Assembly: GCA_016717205.1 (NCBI GenBank)
Contig: JADKGC010000007.1
Location: forward strand, 62,001 to 126,000
Direction of reading: 5' to 3'
Length of the DNA stretch: 64,000 nucleotides
Source of the DNA: Candidatus Flexifilum breve
GTDB taxonomy: Bacteria > Chloroflexota > Anaerolineae > Aggregatilineales > Phototrophicaceae
Shown piece by piece: positions 50,900-59,819 of the stretch (position 1 is its first letter; every line of letters starts with the position of its first letter). A program made the translations under genes and the position numbers. Below the pieces are notes generated by a model, which saw only the letters and a program-made list of their open reading frames with translations, ran no database searches and was not told the origin of the DNA.

Positions 50900-52402
50900 C
50901 TAACTTTCGAGTTCGCTGTTACGGATTATTCCGCTCACGAGTGTGCGGGTTTGATACTTGATATTTTTTCGCGCTTCATCGGAGAGCACCGCCGTGTTTT
51001 GCACATGAATCGCGTTTTGCCGGACTTCCTCGGCCAGTTCGCCTTCGCCCAGCTGGAACAAGCGTGTTGCCAGCTTTTCGAGGCGGCTGGTCGCTTCGGC
51101 GATGTTACCCTGGTCGATGGCCTCCTGCGCGCGTTCCTGCATGCGGTACAGCGTGAGCCGTCCGAGCGCATCCATGATCGCGGGCGGCGTTTCCTCATTG
51201 ACCGGTGCTTGTGTGATCCCCAGCGAAATGTCGCTCAGTGTCTGATACTTGCGCTGCGCATTCGTCATGATGTCGCCGACCGCCACAATGCGCGCGATCG
51301 AGCGGTAGCCCTCCGTCATATCGGGGGGGAGCTCAAATTGCAGAAGCACCGTCGTCAGGCGTCCGATTTGCAGGCTGCCGAGCGGAATATAGCCCGTGTC
51401 AATTGAGAGTGGCTGCGGGTTTGGCATCAATTTGAAGGCCGATTCCAGCTTAACGCCTAAATCTGGCGAAATCGAGATCATCAAGCGTTCGGCGAAGCCG
51501 TTGGCGAGTCCGCGCACGTGATCATTCAGGAACTGCACGACGGTGCGGGGGGTTTTGATGTGCGTTGACGCGCCCCCTGTCACCGAGGCGAGGTCGTCGA
51601 GGAATTTGTCGTTCCACTCGTGCCCCAAGCCCATCGCGCTGATGCTGATGCCTTCTTTTTCGACTTCCGCGGCCAGCGCGAGGCAGCGTTCTTCATCGCC
51701 ATACGTGTTGCCATCCGTCAGCAGAATGACATGATTGATCAGGCGCGGCGCGAGGAATTTGCGGTTTTGCTCAATGCCGAGCGCTAGACCCTTGTAAATC
51801 TCCGTGCCGCCGAATGCCTTCAACATGCTGATGCGCGCTTTGAGCGCCGGTTTGTCAGCTACCGTGGTCGCCGGAATGACGAGTTCCGCGTGGTCATTGA
51901 AGGCCACTACCGACAGAATATCCTGCGGTCCGAGCTGGTCGATGATCCGGTGCGCGGCGATCTGCACGCGTTCGATGCGTCCCGCGTTCATCGAATTGCT
52001 CTTGTCGAGCACCAGCGTCAGATTCAAATGAGTTTGGGCGCGAATGAGCTCCTGCACTTCCTCAGCGCGCGGGTCCGCCTGGATCTCAGCCAGCATGTAC
52101 ACCACCTGCGTCTCGCTCAGTGGGTAGATGTTGCGTTTGCTCGGCGTTACACGCAGCGAGAAGGTGAGCGCATCCGGTGACCGCAGTTTCGCCTCGTCAT
52201 CATAGGCGCGCCGCTCACGTGCATTGTTGAGCGTGTTGTACGCGGCGGTGATGTCCTGAAACTGCGCGGCGGCACCGGGATTATTCCGGTTTGTGTCCGG
52301 ATGCAGTCGCCGTGCTGCCCGTCGGTAGGCATCACGTATCTCGTCTTCTGAGGCATCTGGGGCGATGCCTAGCAACACATAGGGATCAAAGTCGACAGGC
52401 AT
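50900..52402 (-). CDS. DnaJ domain - VWA domain fusion protein
   Basis: 500 residues. Residues 5-70 are a J domain with the Hsp70-activating HPD at 34-36 (RRLHPDTNRNNPG). From about 123 comes a von Willebrand A domain with an intact metal site: DKSNS at 133-137 in TLVLDKSNSMNAGR, then AFGGTEIYKGL and LLTDGNTYGDE. The C-terminal part has helical TPR-like repeats (RLEKLATRLFQLGEGELAEEV). A J domain implies recruitment of DnaK. It lies between the PP2C and FHA genes, replacing the stand-alone VWA protein seen in known kinase-phosphatase-VWA triads. Confidence 0.92.
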   Translation of the reverse strand: MPVDFDPYVLLGIAPDASEDEIRDAYRRAARRLHPDTNRNNPGAAAQFQDITAAYNTLNNARERRAYDDEAKLRSPDALTFSLRVTPSKRNIYPLSETQVVYMLAEIQADPRAEEVQELIRAQTHLNLTLVLDKSNSMNAGRIERVQIAAHRIIDQLGPQDILSVVAFNDHAELVIPATTVADKPALKARISMLKAFGGTEIYKGLALGIEQNRKFLAPRLINHVILLTDGNTYGDEERCLALAAEVEKEGISISAMGLGHEWNDKFLDDLASVTGGASTHIKTPRTVVQFLNDHVRGLANGFAERLMISISPDLGVKLESAFKLMPNPQPLSIDTGYIPLGSLQIGRLTTVLLQFELPPDMTEGYRSIARIVAVGDIMTNAQRKYQTLSDISLGITQAPVNEETPPAIMDALGRLTLYRMQERAQEAIDQGNIAEATSRLEKLATRLFQLGEGELAEEVRQNAIHVQNTAVLSDEARKNIKYQTRTLVSGIIRNSELES

Positions 52403-52478
52403 AGGCCGCGCTATCCGAGCGAACTCTTAGTGAGCTTAAGTAAAGTTAACGTCCAACCTCTAGTCTAGTGGCGAGAGG

Positions 52479-53468
52479 CTATCCTGGCAAGTTCAGAACC
52501 ACGACGGTGACGTTATCCAAACCTCCGCGCTTGTTGGCGAGTGCCACCAGTTTGTTACAGGCGTCTTGCGGGTTGCTGTTCTGGCGCACGATGTCGACGA
52601 TTTCTTTGTCCTGCACCTGATTCCACAGCCCGTCGCTGCACACCACGAGACTAGATTTCGGCGGTACGCGGCGGAACATCGTATCCACTTCGACAATATC
52701 ATTTTGACCGAGCGCACGGTACAGTACGTTCTTCTGTGGATGCTCGGCGGCCTCTTCCGGCGTGAGCTGATCGAGCTCGATCAGCCGCTGCACCAGCGAA
52801 TGATCGCGGGTGAGCTGCTCGATCACCCCGTCTTTCGAGATCATATACACACGGCTGTCACCCACATGGGCGACATACGCCAGATCCCCGATCAGAATCA
52901 CGGAGCTGAATGTTGTGCCGCCGTCCGGCACCTGCACCATGATATCACCGTTGGCCTTCTGGATTGCTTCGGTCAGCGCTTCCGTAATCGGCGCTTGGTT
53001 TTCAGTCTGCCCGCTGAGCATCGGCAGCCAGATCGTCGTGGCGACCGTTGCCGCGACCGTCTTGATGGCTAAGGCCGACGCTTTTTCGCCATCATGATGT
53101 CCGCCCATACCATCGGCGACCATGAACAGCCCGAAATCCGGGCGCTCATCCGCGCTCCGGCTGCTGACGAAATAGCACAGCACGGCATCCTGATTGTTAT
53201 TGCGCACCATGCCCACATCGCTCAACTGACCGAAGATCAGGTGATCGTTTCCGAGGTAGCTGAGCAGGGATTCCTGTGACAGCGGGCGCGTCGCACCGTC
53301 GGCAATGATGTGCGGGGCAATATCCGGTGGCGTCATAGGCGCTTCGTGCGGCGGTTCAACCTTAATTTCGGTGATCGGCTGCGGCGCGGGTGTGGTGGTC
53401 GGCGTCCCAGAGTCAGCCGTCGGCTTGCTGGGATCGTTGCTGAATATGCGTCGGAACAGATTCATCAT
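52479..53468 (-). CDS. PP2C-type serine/threonine phosphatase
   Basis: 329 residues. A Pro/Thr-rich stretch of about 60 residues precedes the catalytic domain (about 72-328): GQLSDVGMVRNNNQDAV, FMVADGMGGHHDGEKAS, GGTTFSSVILIG, AHVGDSRVY, CSDGLWNQVQD and GGLDNVTVVVL, all the metal-binding aspartates included. It should reverse phosphorylation by the kinase encoded 18 bases upstream. Confidence 0.95.
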   Translation of the reverse strand: MMNLFRRIFSNDPSKPTADSGTPTTTPAPQPITEIKVEPPHEAPMTPPDIAPHIIADGATRPLSQESLLSYLGNDHLIFGQLSDVGMVRNNNQDAVLCYFVSSRSADERPDFGLFMVADGMGGHHDGEKASALAIKTVAATVATTIWLPMLSGQTENQAPITEALTEAIQKANGDIMVQVPDGGTTFSSVILIGDLAYVAHVGDSRVYMISKDGVIEQLTRDHSLVQRLIELDQLTPEEAAEHPQKNVLYRALGQNDIVEVDTMFRRVPPKSSLVVCSDGLWNQVQDKEIVDIVRQNSNPQDACNKLVALANKRGGLDNVTVVVLNLPG

Positions 53469-53486
53469 ATTCTCCGAAGTGCGTGC

Positions 53487-55562
53487 TTAAGTGCCGATTG
53501 GGAAGGCATACAGGTTGTGATCGAGCGAGCCGATCAAGACGACATCCCCGGCAACAAACGGCGTTGCTGTAATCGCACCTGCGGTCTTGTATTTCCACCG
53601 TTCGCGCCCGTTGTCGGCATTCAAGCAGTAGAAATAACCGTCTGTTCCGCCGAAATATACGGCGTCTTTGTGAACGAGTGGTGAGGCAACGATCGGTTTA
53701 CCGGTTTCAAATTTCCATTTTTCGCGCCCAGTTTGCGTGTTCACGGCGTAGAAATTTCCGTCCGTGGACCCGAAATAGAGCAGCGATTTGGCTTCCATCG
53801 GCGACGAGATGATCGCGCCGGTTGTGCGAAAGCGCCACGAGTTGTAACCTGTGTTGGCATCCAGCGCGTACATAAAGCCATCGCTTGCGCCGATGTAACA
53901 CATGCTTTCCACCATGTTGACAAACGGCGACGACATGACGTTGCGGCGGGCGCGGTACGTCCACTTGCGGTTGCCCGAGAGCGTGTAGGCGCTCACTTCG
54001 CCGGTCTCACAGCCCGCGATCACCAGTTCGTTCGTCACGAACGGACGCACCCGAATCGGCGATTCCATGTTCACAGCCCAGTGTTGGCGCCCATTGGGCG
54101 CCGAGACCGCGTACAGCTTGCCGTCGTCGCTCCCGAAGAACACAAAGTTGTGCGCGACGCGGGGCGTGCTGCGGATGCGTTCTTTGGTCGCGAAGGTCCA
54201 GTTGACGCGACCCGAGCGGTAATCGACCGCATACAGGCTGAAGTCCTCTGAGCCGAACACGATGTTGCGATTCACATCATCGATGACGGGCGACGAGGCA
54301 ATACCGCCCTTGGTCGCGAACTTCCACAGCATCTCTTTATTGTCCAGCTTGAGCGCGTAGACATTGCTGTCATACGACCCGACGAACACCGTCTCGCCGA
54401 GGGCAGTCGGGCTGCAGCGAATCTCATCTTCGGTCTTGAACTGCCACTTCGGTTGAACCGTGCTGTCCGTCACCTCGTTGAAGAATTCCGTCGCCTTTTC
54501 CGTTGGTATCTGCGCCGGTGGCGGCTGCTGGGGCGGCGGGTAACCCGGCTGCCCATACGGCGGCTGCTGATACTGCGGCGGGTAGGGCTGCTGGTACTGT
54601 GGCGGCGGATAGTACTGCGGTGGCGGGTAGGGCTGCTGGTACTGCGGTGGCATCTGCTGCGGCGTGGGCGTCTGCGGTGTGGCGACCACCAGACCGGGGC
54701 GCTGACGCAAACCTTCCAGCGCCTCTTTCATCTCGCGGCAGGTTTGGAAGCGATCAATGGCGTTGAAGGCCAGCGCGCGCTCGACCACGGCGATCAAACC
54801 CGGCGGTACTTTCGGATTGAGCGTGGCCAGCGGCCGCTCATGGAAGCTGAACGGCGGTTCGAGGCGCGGATCTTTGCGGGATAGGATGTGATGCAGCGTC
54901 GCGCCGAGGCTGTAAATGTCGCTTTGCGGCGACACATCGCCTTTGTACTGCTCAGGCGCGGAGTAGCCTTCCGTGCCGATCATCGTGTTCTTGACGCCCG
55001 TCACGAACGCTTTGGCGATCCCAAAGTCGATCAAACGAACCTTACCCAGGCTGTCGATCATGATGTTCGGCGGTTTCACATCGCGAAACACAATCGGATC
55101 GGGCTTCTGCGAGTGCAGGTAATCCAGCACGTCGCACAGGTCAATCGCCCATTCGATCACCTTATCAATCGGGAACTCTTTGAGCTGTGCCAGCAGAATT
55201 TCGAGGTCTTTCCCGTTGATGTACTCCATCACCAGATAGGCGCGGTCGTTGATGTCGAAGAAATCATAGATCTGGGGGATCGCCGGATGACTCAGCGATG
55301 CCAGAATATTCGCTTCACGCCGAAACGTCTTGAGCATCCCAGCGCGCAGGGCCGAATCAGTCACCTGCGCCAGCATCTCTTTGATCGCTACCAGTTTCTT
55401 GACATCGGAGAAGTTGAGGTCGCGGGCTTGGTAAACAGTCCCCATGCCACCGCCGCCCAGCACGCCGAGGATTTTGTAACGGTTGTGAAGCACGTGATTT
55501 GGCTTAAGCGAGGTGTCTTGACTGTTGTCGCCTCCACCCGTGAATTGTGTCGTCTCAGGCAT
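53487..55562 (-). CDS. Cytosolic Ser/Thr kinase with C-terminal PQQ-type beta-propeller
   Basis: 691 residues. Kinase domain about 30-290: LGGGGMGTVYQARD, AIKEML, FRDVKPPNIM, LIDFGIAKAF (DFG) and GTEGYSAPEQY. A Pro/Gln/Tyr-rich linker (about 300-345) follows, then eight PQQ-like propeller blades with the YAxxxxxGxxxW pattern (for example YAVDYRSGRVNW, YAVNTQTGREKW). No membrane segment lies between kinase and propeller, so unlike many PknB relatives the sensor would be inside the cell. First gene of the signalling cluster. Confidence 0.93.
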   Translation of the reverse strand: MPETTQFTGGGDNSQDTSLKPNHVLHNRYKILGVLGGGGMGTVYQARDLNFSDVKKLVAIKEMLAQVTDSALRAGMLKTFRREANILASLSHPAIPQIYDFFDINDRAYLVMEYINGKDLEILLAQLKEFPIDKVIEWAIDLCDVLDYLHSQKPDPIVFRDVKPPNIMIDSLGKVRLIDFGIAKAFVTGVKNTMIGTEGYSAPEQYKGDVSPQSDIYSLGATLHHILSRKDPRLEPPFSFHERPLATLNPKVPPGLIAVVERALAFNAIDRFQTCREMKEALEGLRQRPGLVVATPQTPTPQQMPPQYQQPYPPPQYYPPPQYQQPYPPQYQQPPYGQPGYPPPQQPPPAQIPTEKATEFFNEVTDSTVQPKWQFKTEDEIRCSPTALGETVFVGSYDSNVYALKLDNKEMLWKFATKGGIASSPVIDDVNRNIVFGSEDFSLYAVDYRSGRVNWTFATKERIRSTPRVAHNFVFFGSDDGKLYAVSAPNGRQHWAVNMESPIRVRPFVTNELVIAGCETGEVSAYTLSGNRKWTYRARRNVMSSPFVNMVESMCYIGASDGFMYALDANTGYNSWRFRTTGAIISSPMEAKSLLYFGSTDGNFYAVNTQTGREKWKFETGKPIVASPLVHKDAVYFGGTDGYFYCLNADNGRERWKYKTAGAITATPFVAGDVVLIGSLDHNLYAFPIGT

Positions 55563-55652
55563 TCGACCTCACTTTACAGACGTGCACAGAGCTATAACCC
55601 AAGGCATCATAGTCTTGAAATAGTATATTGAACCTGACAGAATACCGCAATC

Positions 55653-56837
55653 ATGAGGCTCTTGGTGTATTCTAACATGACCCCTGTTGCGGTTTACCTT
55701 CACGTTCCGTTTTGTTCGACAAAATGTACGTACTGCGCGTTCAATACCTATATTCAGCTTGAACATCTCATCGAACCGTTTGTTACGGCCCTGATTGCTG
55801 AAATTCGTTTGGTCGGGCGCAGCCAGCCCGGTCTCGACGTGCATACGATCTTCTTCGGCGGTGGTACGCCGAGTCTGCTCACGCCCGAACAGTACGCGCG
55901 CATCTTCGCCGCGCTCCGTGACGTCTATAATATCTACCCGGGTGCGGAGATCACGCTGGAAGCCAATCCCAACGACCTGCACCGCGATTACACGACCGCG
56001 CTGCGGCAGGTGGGCTTCAATCGCATCAGTATTGGTATGCAGTCGGCCAACGAGAACGAGCTGCAGCTCTTTCGCCGCCGTCACGATAACGACGCCGTCG
56101 CCCGGGCTGTGACCGCGGCGCGCGCCGGCGGCTTCGCTAACCTGAACCTCGACCTGATCTACGGCATCCCACACCAAACGCTCGACGGGTGGCGCAACAC
56201 GCTCACGCAGACCGTTGCGCTTAAGCCGGAGCATATCTCGCTCTATGCGCTTGGTCTGGAAGAGGGCACCGCCATGGATCACTGGGTGAATACCGGGCGT
56301 TTGCCCACGCCTGACGATGATCTCGCCGCCGACATGTACGATCTGGCGACCGAGGTGCTCGGCGCGGCGGGCTACGACCAGTACGAGATTAGCAACTGGG
56401 CGCGTCCCGGTTATGCCTGTCGGCACAATCTCCAGTACTGGCGCAATCTGCCGTACCTCGGGTTTGGCCCCGGCGCACATGGCTTCGCGGGTGGTGCGCG
56501 TTATTCGGTGCTGCTCTCACCACAGCGCTACATCAAGCTTCTGCAGGATGTCTCGGAGGACTACCAGTTCCCGCGCGCGCCAGTCACCGACATGTTTGAT
56601 CCCGTCACACGAGAAGGGGAGATCGCCGACACGCTCATCATGGGGTTGCGCCTCGTGCGCGAAGGCATCGACCGTGAGACCTTTCGCCAGCGCTTCGGCG
56701 TCGACCTGCTGGATGTGCACCGGGCTGCCATCGACCGCTTCACCGCCTCCGGTCTGCTCAGCGTGACCGATGAGCGCGTCACCCTCACCGATCGGGGTCG
56801 CCTGCTCAGCAACATCGTCTTTCGTGAATTGGTGTAG
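55653..56837 (+). CDS. hemW: HemW-like radical SAM protein
   Basis: 394 residues. The radical SAM motif is CSTKCTYCAF (C21, C25, C28), with GGGTPSLL, TLEANPND, GVGF-like NRISIGMQS and LDLIYGIPHQT; the C-terminal HemW domain includes LGFGPGAHGF. HemW relatives (earlier called oxygen-independent coproporphyrinogen oxidase-like) have been shown to be haem chaperones; no hem gene is adjacent. The ATG at 55653 or the one at 55677 (MTPVAVYLHVPF) may be the start; the latter begins closer to the conserved region. Confidence 0.88.
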   Translation: MRLLVYSNMTPVAVYLHVPFCSTKCTYCAFNTYIQLEHLIEPFVTALIAEIRLVGRSQPGLDVHTIFFGGGTPSLLTPEQYARIFAALRDVYNIYPGAEITLEANPNDLHRDYTTALRQVGFNRISIGMQSANENELQLFRRRHDNDAVARAVTAARAGGFANLNLDLIYGIPHQTLDGWRNTLTQTVALKPEHISLYALGLEEGTAMDHWVNTGRLPTPDDDLAADMYDLATEVLGAAGYDQYEISNWARPGYACRHNLQYWRNLPYLGFGPGAHGFAGGARYSVLLSPQRYIKLLQDVSEDYQFPRAPVTDMFDPVTREGEIADTLIMGLRLVREGIDRETFRQRFGVDLLDVHRAAIDRFTASGLLSVTDERVTLTDRGRLLSNIVFRELV

Positions 56838-56847
56838 CACACAGATT

Positions 56848-56882
56848 CCCCCTCTCCCTTGAGAGAGGGGTTAGGGGCGCGG
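56848..56882 (+). repeat. Family 1 palindromic repeat, copy 17
   Basis: CCCCCTCTCCCTTGAGAGAGG stem-loop with tail TTAGGGGCGCGG, between the convergent hemW-like and polyprenyl synthase genes. Confidence 0.85.
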
Positions 56883-56889
56883 CTATCTG

Positions 56890-57894
56890 TTAAAACGCCC
56901 GCTGGAACAGACTCTCGGTCAGCTTCTTCAAACCGACAGCCGCCGCGCCTTGCGGTTGGGCACGCTCTAGCGCCGCCATCGCCTGCTGATAGAAGTCCGT
57001 CTCATACTCCAGCGTCTTCGTCTGCGCGTCGACCGCGTTGAGGATGCTCACCGCCGCGTCGACTTCCGCCGCGCCAAAGGGTTCGCGCGCGTACAGTTCG
57101 ACCAGTTCCGGGCTTTGTGACAGCCCATAGAGCACAGGCAGTGACTTCTTGCGCGACAGAATGTCCGTCGCCACCGATTTCCCCGTGACCGCCGGGTCGC
57201 CCCAGATGCCGAGGATGTCGTCGCGGATTTGGAACGCCAGCCCGAGGTTCAGCCCGAATTCGGCGAAATGCGCCGCCGTCTCGTCGTCGTGTGACCCGAT
57301 CAGCGCGCCCATTTGGGCGCACGCTGCCACCAGCGCCGCCGATTTGCCGCGGATCATCGAGATATATTCATCAACGCTTACCGTTTTTTGCTTCTCGAAG
57401 CGCATGTCCATGTGCTGACCGCGCGTTAGTTCGATATTCGTGGCGTTGAAGATGCCCCATACTTTGAGCGCGACTTCCGCCGGGATCGGCAGGCGCTGCA
57501 TCGCGCCATAGGCCAGCGCGAACAGTGCATCGCCCGCGTTGATAGCATTTGCGCGTCCCCAAATCGTCCACACTGTCGCGCGACCGTGCCGCGTCGGACT
57601 GTCGTCTTCGATATCGTCATGGACGAGCGAGAAGTTGTGCAGCAGTTCCACCGCCGCCGCGGCGGGTAGGGCGGAGCGAAAATCGCCGCCCGTGGCCTCC
57701 GTCGCCAGCAGCAGCAGAATGGGGCGAATGCGCTTTCCGGTCGGGTGATTGTAGGGCTGCCCGTTCTGATCAACCCAACCGAGTGGGTAACGCAGCATGA
57801 CACCAAAGTCCGGCGCGGTGACCATATCATCGACGACTCGGCGCATGGTCGCGTCGAGTTCTGCAAGGTAACGACTGGCAAGCTGGGTTATCAA
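56890..57894 (-). CDS. Polyprenyl (geranylgeranyl) diphosphate synthase
   Basis: Condenses isopentenyl diphosphate with allylic primers. 334 residues: GKRIRPILLLLATEATGG, the first aspartate-rich motif VHDDIEDDSP (D93, D94, D97), RGQHMDMRFE and the second motif FQIRDDILGIWGD. Product length cannot be read from sequence by eye. Encoded 6 bases after the isopentenyl-diphosphate isomerase stop, giving a two-gene isoprenoid unit. Confidence 0.93.
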   Translation of the reverse strand: MITQLASRYLAELDATMRRVVDDMVTAPDFGVMLRYPLGWVDQNGQPYNHPTGKRIRPILLLLATEATGGDFRSALPAAAAVELLHNFSLVHDDIEDDSPTRHGRATVWTIWGRANAINAGDALFALAYGAMQRLPIPAEVALKVWGIFNATNIELTRGQHMDMRFEKQKTVSVDEYISMIRGKSAALVAACAQMGALIGSHDDETAAHFAEFGLNLGLAFQIRDDILGIWGDPAVTGKSVATDILSRKKSLPVLYGLSQSPELVELYAREPFGAAEVDAAVSILNAVDAQTKTLEYETDFYQQAMAALERAQPQGAAAVGLKKLTESLFQRAF

Positions 57895-57900
57895 GAGGGC

Positions 57901-58929
57901 TTAGTCCTTTAGAAGTGGTGTCCGCTGTAAGTCAGCAATGGTTTCCGCGCCGCTGCACAACATGGCGATACGCAGCTGCGCGTTGAGTTCACGAATCAGT
58001 TGGTCGACGGCTTCGACGGAGACGTCCGCCGCCTTGAGGAACGCGCCCGCCAGTCCACCGAGGGTCGCGCCCAGCGCAATCGACTTGGCGATGTCGATGC
58101 CATCTTTCAGACCGCCGCTGGCGAAGATCGGCAGGTGCGGCGCGCCCGCGACCGCATAGCACACCGCTTCCGATGTGGGGATACCCCAGTCGGCGAACGC
58201 CGCCGCGACGCGCGCATGGAAATCGTTCGGCGCGCGGTGGTATTCGACCTCACTCCACGACGTCCCACCCGACCCGGCCACATCGATGGCGCTCACGCCT
58301 GCGTTCGCGAGGTCGCGCACGTTCTTTTCGCTGAAGCCCCACCCGACCTCTTTAGCGATCACCGGGACTTCCAGCATCCGGCACACCGCCTCGACTTTGG
58401 GCAGCAGTCCGGCGAAATTGGTGTCGCCTTCAGGCTGTACGGCCTCCTGCAGCACATTGAAATGCAGAATCAGTGCGTCCGCGCCGATCATCTCGACCGC
58501 GCGGCGGCATTCGTCCAACCCGTAACCGTAGTTGAACTGCACTGCGCCTAGATTGCCGAACAAGAGCACATCCGGCGCGACATCACGCACTTTATAGGTG
58601 TAGGCGACTTCCGGGTTGCGAATCCCGGCGCGCTGTGACCCGAGTCCGAGCGCAATCTTGTGCGTCTGGGCTGCTTCTGCTAGGTTCCGATTAAGCTTAA
58701 GCGCGAGTTCCGTCCCGCCAGTCATCGACGAGATCAGGATCGGCGCGCTGATCGTCTTGCCGAACAGTGTCACCTGCGTGTTGATTTCGCTCAGGTTGAG
58801 TTCTGGCAGCGCCTGATGCACGAAGCGATAGCGTTCTAGTCCGGTCGTCAAATGGGGAAACTGGACATTCCGTTCGAGGTTGATGCGAATGTGATCGGCT
58901 TTCCGATCTTCAATCGAGGGTGTCGTCAT
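57901..58929 (-). CDS. fni: Type 2 isopentenyl-diphosphate delta-isomerase
   Basis: Interconverts isopentenyl and dimethylallyl diphosphate using reduced FMN. 342 residues: RKADHIRINLE, ISSMTGGTELALKLN, GLGSQRAGIRNPE, LFGNLGAVQFNYGY, FNVLQEAVQPEGDTNF, VIAKEVGWGFS, AIDVAGSGGTSWSEVE and the FMN-binding FASGGLKDGIDIAKSIALGA. ATG at 58929 with AGGAAA upstream. It supplies the primer used by the polyprenyl synthase in the same unit. Confidence 0.96.
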   Translation of the reverse strand: MTTPSIEDRKADHIRINLERNVQFPHLTTGLERYRFVHQALPELNLSEINTQVTLFGKTISAPILISSMTGGTELALKLNRNLAEAAQTHKIALGLGSQRAGIRNPEVAYTYKVRDVAPDVLLFGNLGAVQFNYGYGLDECRRAVEMIGADALILHFNVLQEAVQPEGDTNFAGLLPKVEAVCRMLEVPVIAKEVGWGFSEKNVRDLANAGVSAIDVAGSGGTSWSEVEYHRAPNDFHARVAAAFADWGIPTSEAVCYAVAGAPHLPIFASGGLKDGIDIAKSIALGATLGGLAGAFLKAADVSVEAVDQLIRELNAQLRIAMLCSGAETIADLQRTPLLKD

Positions 58930-59197
58930 AGACGAGGATTTCCTTTAAATAAACTGGCCTGTGCCACTGGAGTATATACGCATGTTGGGGCAGCGATGGT
59001 GTATTTCTGAGAATTTGCTCACGCAAGCGCGTGACTTTTACACGACTCGCGTGTTTCCACATTTTGAACGAGCCAATCGTACCTGATCACGTCAAACCGT
59101 GTCAACATAAACAACACTGGCAGGGCTTGATAATCTTTGTATAATTTGGCATCTGAACTCGATCTACTGACTTGCTCCGTATGGAGGGGGATAAAGC
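58930..59197. other. Divergent intergenic region between fni and acpP
   Basis: 268 bases without a gene. Contains short inverted stretches (GCTCACGCAAGCGCGTGAC at 59018-59036), the fni ribosome-binding site next to 58930 and the acpP promoter near 59117-59145. No repeat family member is seen. Confidence 0.6.
59117..59145 (+). promoter_or_regulatory. Promoter of acpP
   Basis: CTGGCA (59117-59122), 17-base spacer and consensus TATAAT (59140-59145). A strong ribosome-binding site GGAGGGGG (59183-59190) precedes the ATG by 7 bases. Confidence 0.65.
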
Positions 59198-59437
59198 ATG
59201 GCGTCAACCGATGAACGTGTCCGTAATATTGTCGTCGACCTGCTCGGCGTTGATCCTGAAAAAGTAGTGCCGCCCGCGCGTTTCCGCGAAGATCTCGAAG
59301 CGGACTCGTTGGATCTCGTCGAACTGATCATGGCCTTTGAAGAAGAATTCAGCGGCGAAATCAGCGACGAAGATGCCCAGAAGATTACCACCGTGGGTGA
59401 AGCTGTCACCTATATCAATGAGCGCATGATCAAGTAG
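59198..59437 (+). CDS. acpP: Acyl carrier protein
   Basis: 79 residues with the phosphopantetheine serine S37 in EADSLDLVELIMAFEEEF and the acidic helical pattern typical of the family. Carrier for fatty acid synthesis. It stands alone without fab genes, with its own promoter, a very strong ribosome-binding site and a terminator, consistent with high expression. Confidence 0.97.
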   Translation: MASTDERVRNIVVDLLGVDPEKVVPPARFREDLEADSLDLVELIMAFEEEFSGEISDEDAQKITTVGEAVTYINERMIK

Positions 59438-59491
59438 GGACGGGCGCGGTTTGCCTTGTCCGTGCTCTCAGCGCGGAAATTTGCACCAATC

Positions 59492-59517
59492 AGGACGAGC
59501 CTCGCCTCGTCCTTTTT
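59492..59517 (+). terminator. Intrinsic terminator of acpP
   Basis: AGGACGAG (59492-59499) / CTCGTCCT (59506-59513), 6-base loop, then TTTTTG. Same AGGACG-type stem as at 1749. Confidence 0.9.
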
Positions 59518-59601
59518 GTTGCCTGATTCGCGGCTCGCTAACTGCGTTTGCCTCTTGTCCACGTAGGCGGCAAGATATCCGGTTCGGCGCGCGATGTTGG
59601 C

Positions 59602-59804
59602 ACCCCTCCCTGAATTCGGTTCACGGCAGGACAGTTTTAACAATCGCGGGAATTGTAGGGACGCCCAACGGGGCGTCCGCCGGATGCGCCGTTGCGCGTC
59701 CCTACGAAATACGATTGCCCTCAGGCGCGAATCTTAATGGGTCCCAAGATTAAAAGTGTCCTGTCCTCAACTGAAATCGGGGAGGGGTAGCGGGTGGGGT
59801 GAGG
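59602..59804 (+). repeat. Family 1 palindromic repeat, copy 18, interrupted by a MITE
   Basis: CACCCCTCCCTGAATTCGG (59601-59619) and TGAAATCGGGGAGGGGTAGC (from 59772) restore a GAATTC-core copy when the element between them is removed. Confidence 0.8.
59619..59771. mobile_element. MITE-like element, copy 2
   Basis: About 153 bp with the same ends as copy 1: GTTCACGGCAGGACAGTTTT at 59619 and GTGTCCTGTCCTCAAC ending at 59771. Flanked by TGAATTCGG (59611-59619) and TGAAATCGG (59772-59780), a duplication with one mismatch. The interior differs from copy 1 except for a family 2 double palindrome (59654-59705). Confidence 0.8.
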
Positions 59805-59819
59805 TGTGACCGCGACTTC

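Larger units (their letters stand above)
59438..59819. other. Gene-free interval after acpP
   Basis: 382 bases holding, in order, the acpP terminator (59492-59517), about 85 bases with no recognisable feature, and a family 1 palindrome split by the second MITE-like copy (59602-59804), up to the stop of the minus-strand membrane protein gene at 59820. Confidence 0.7.
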
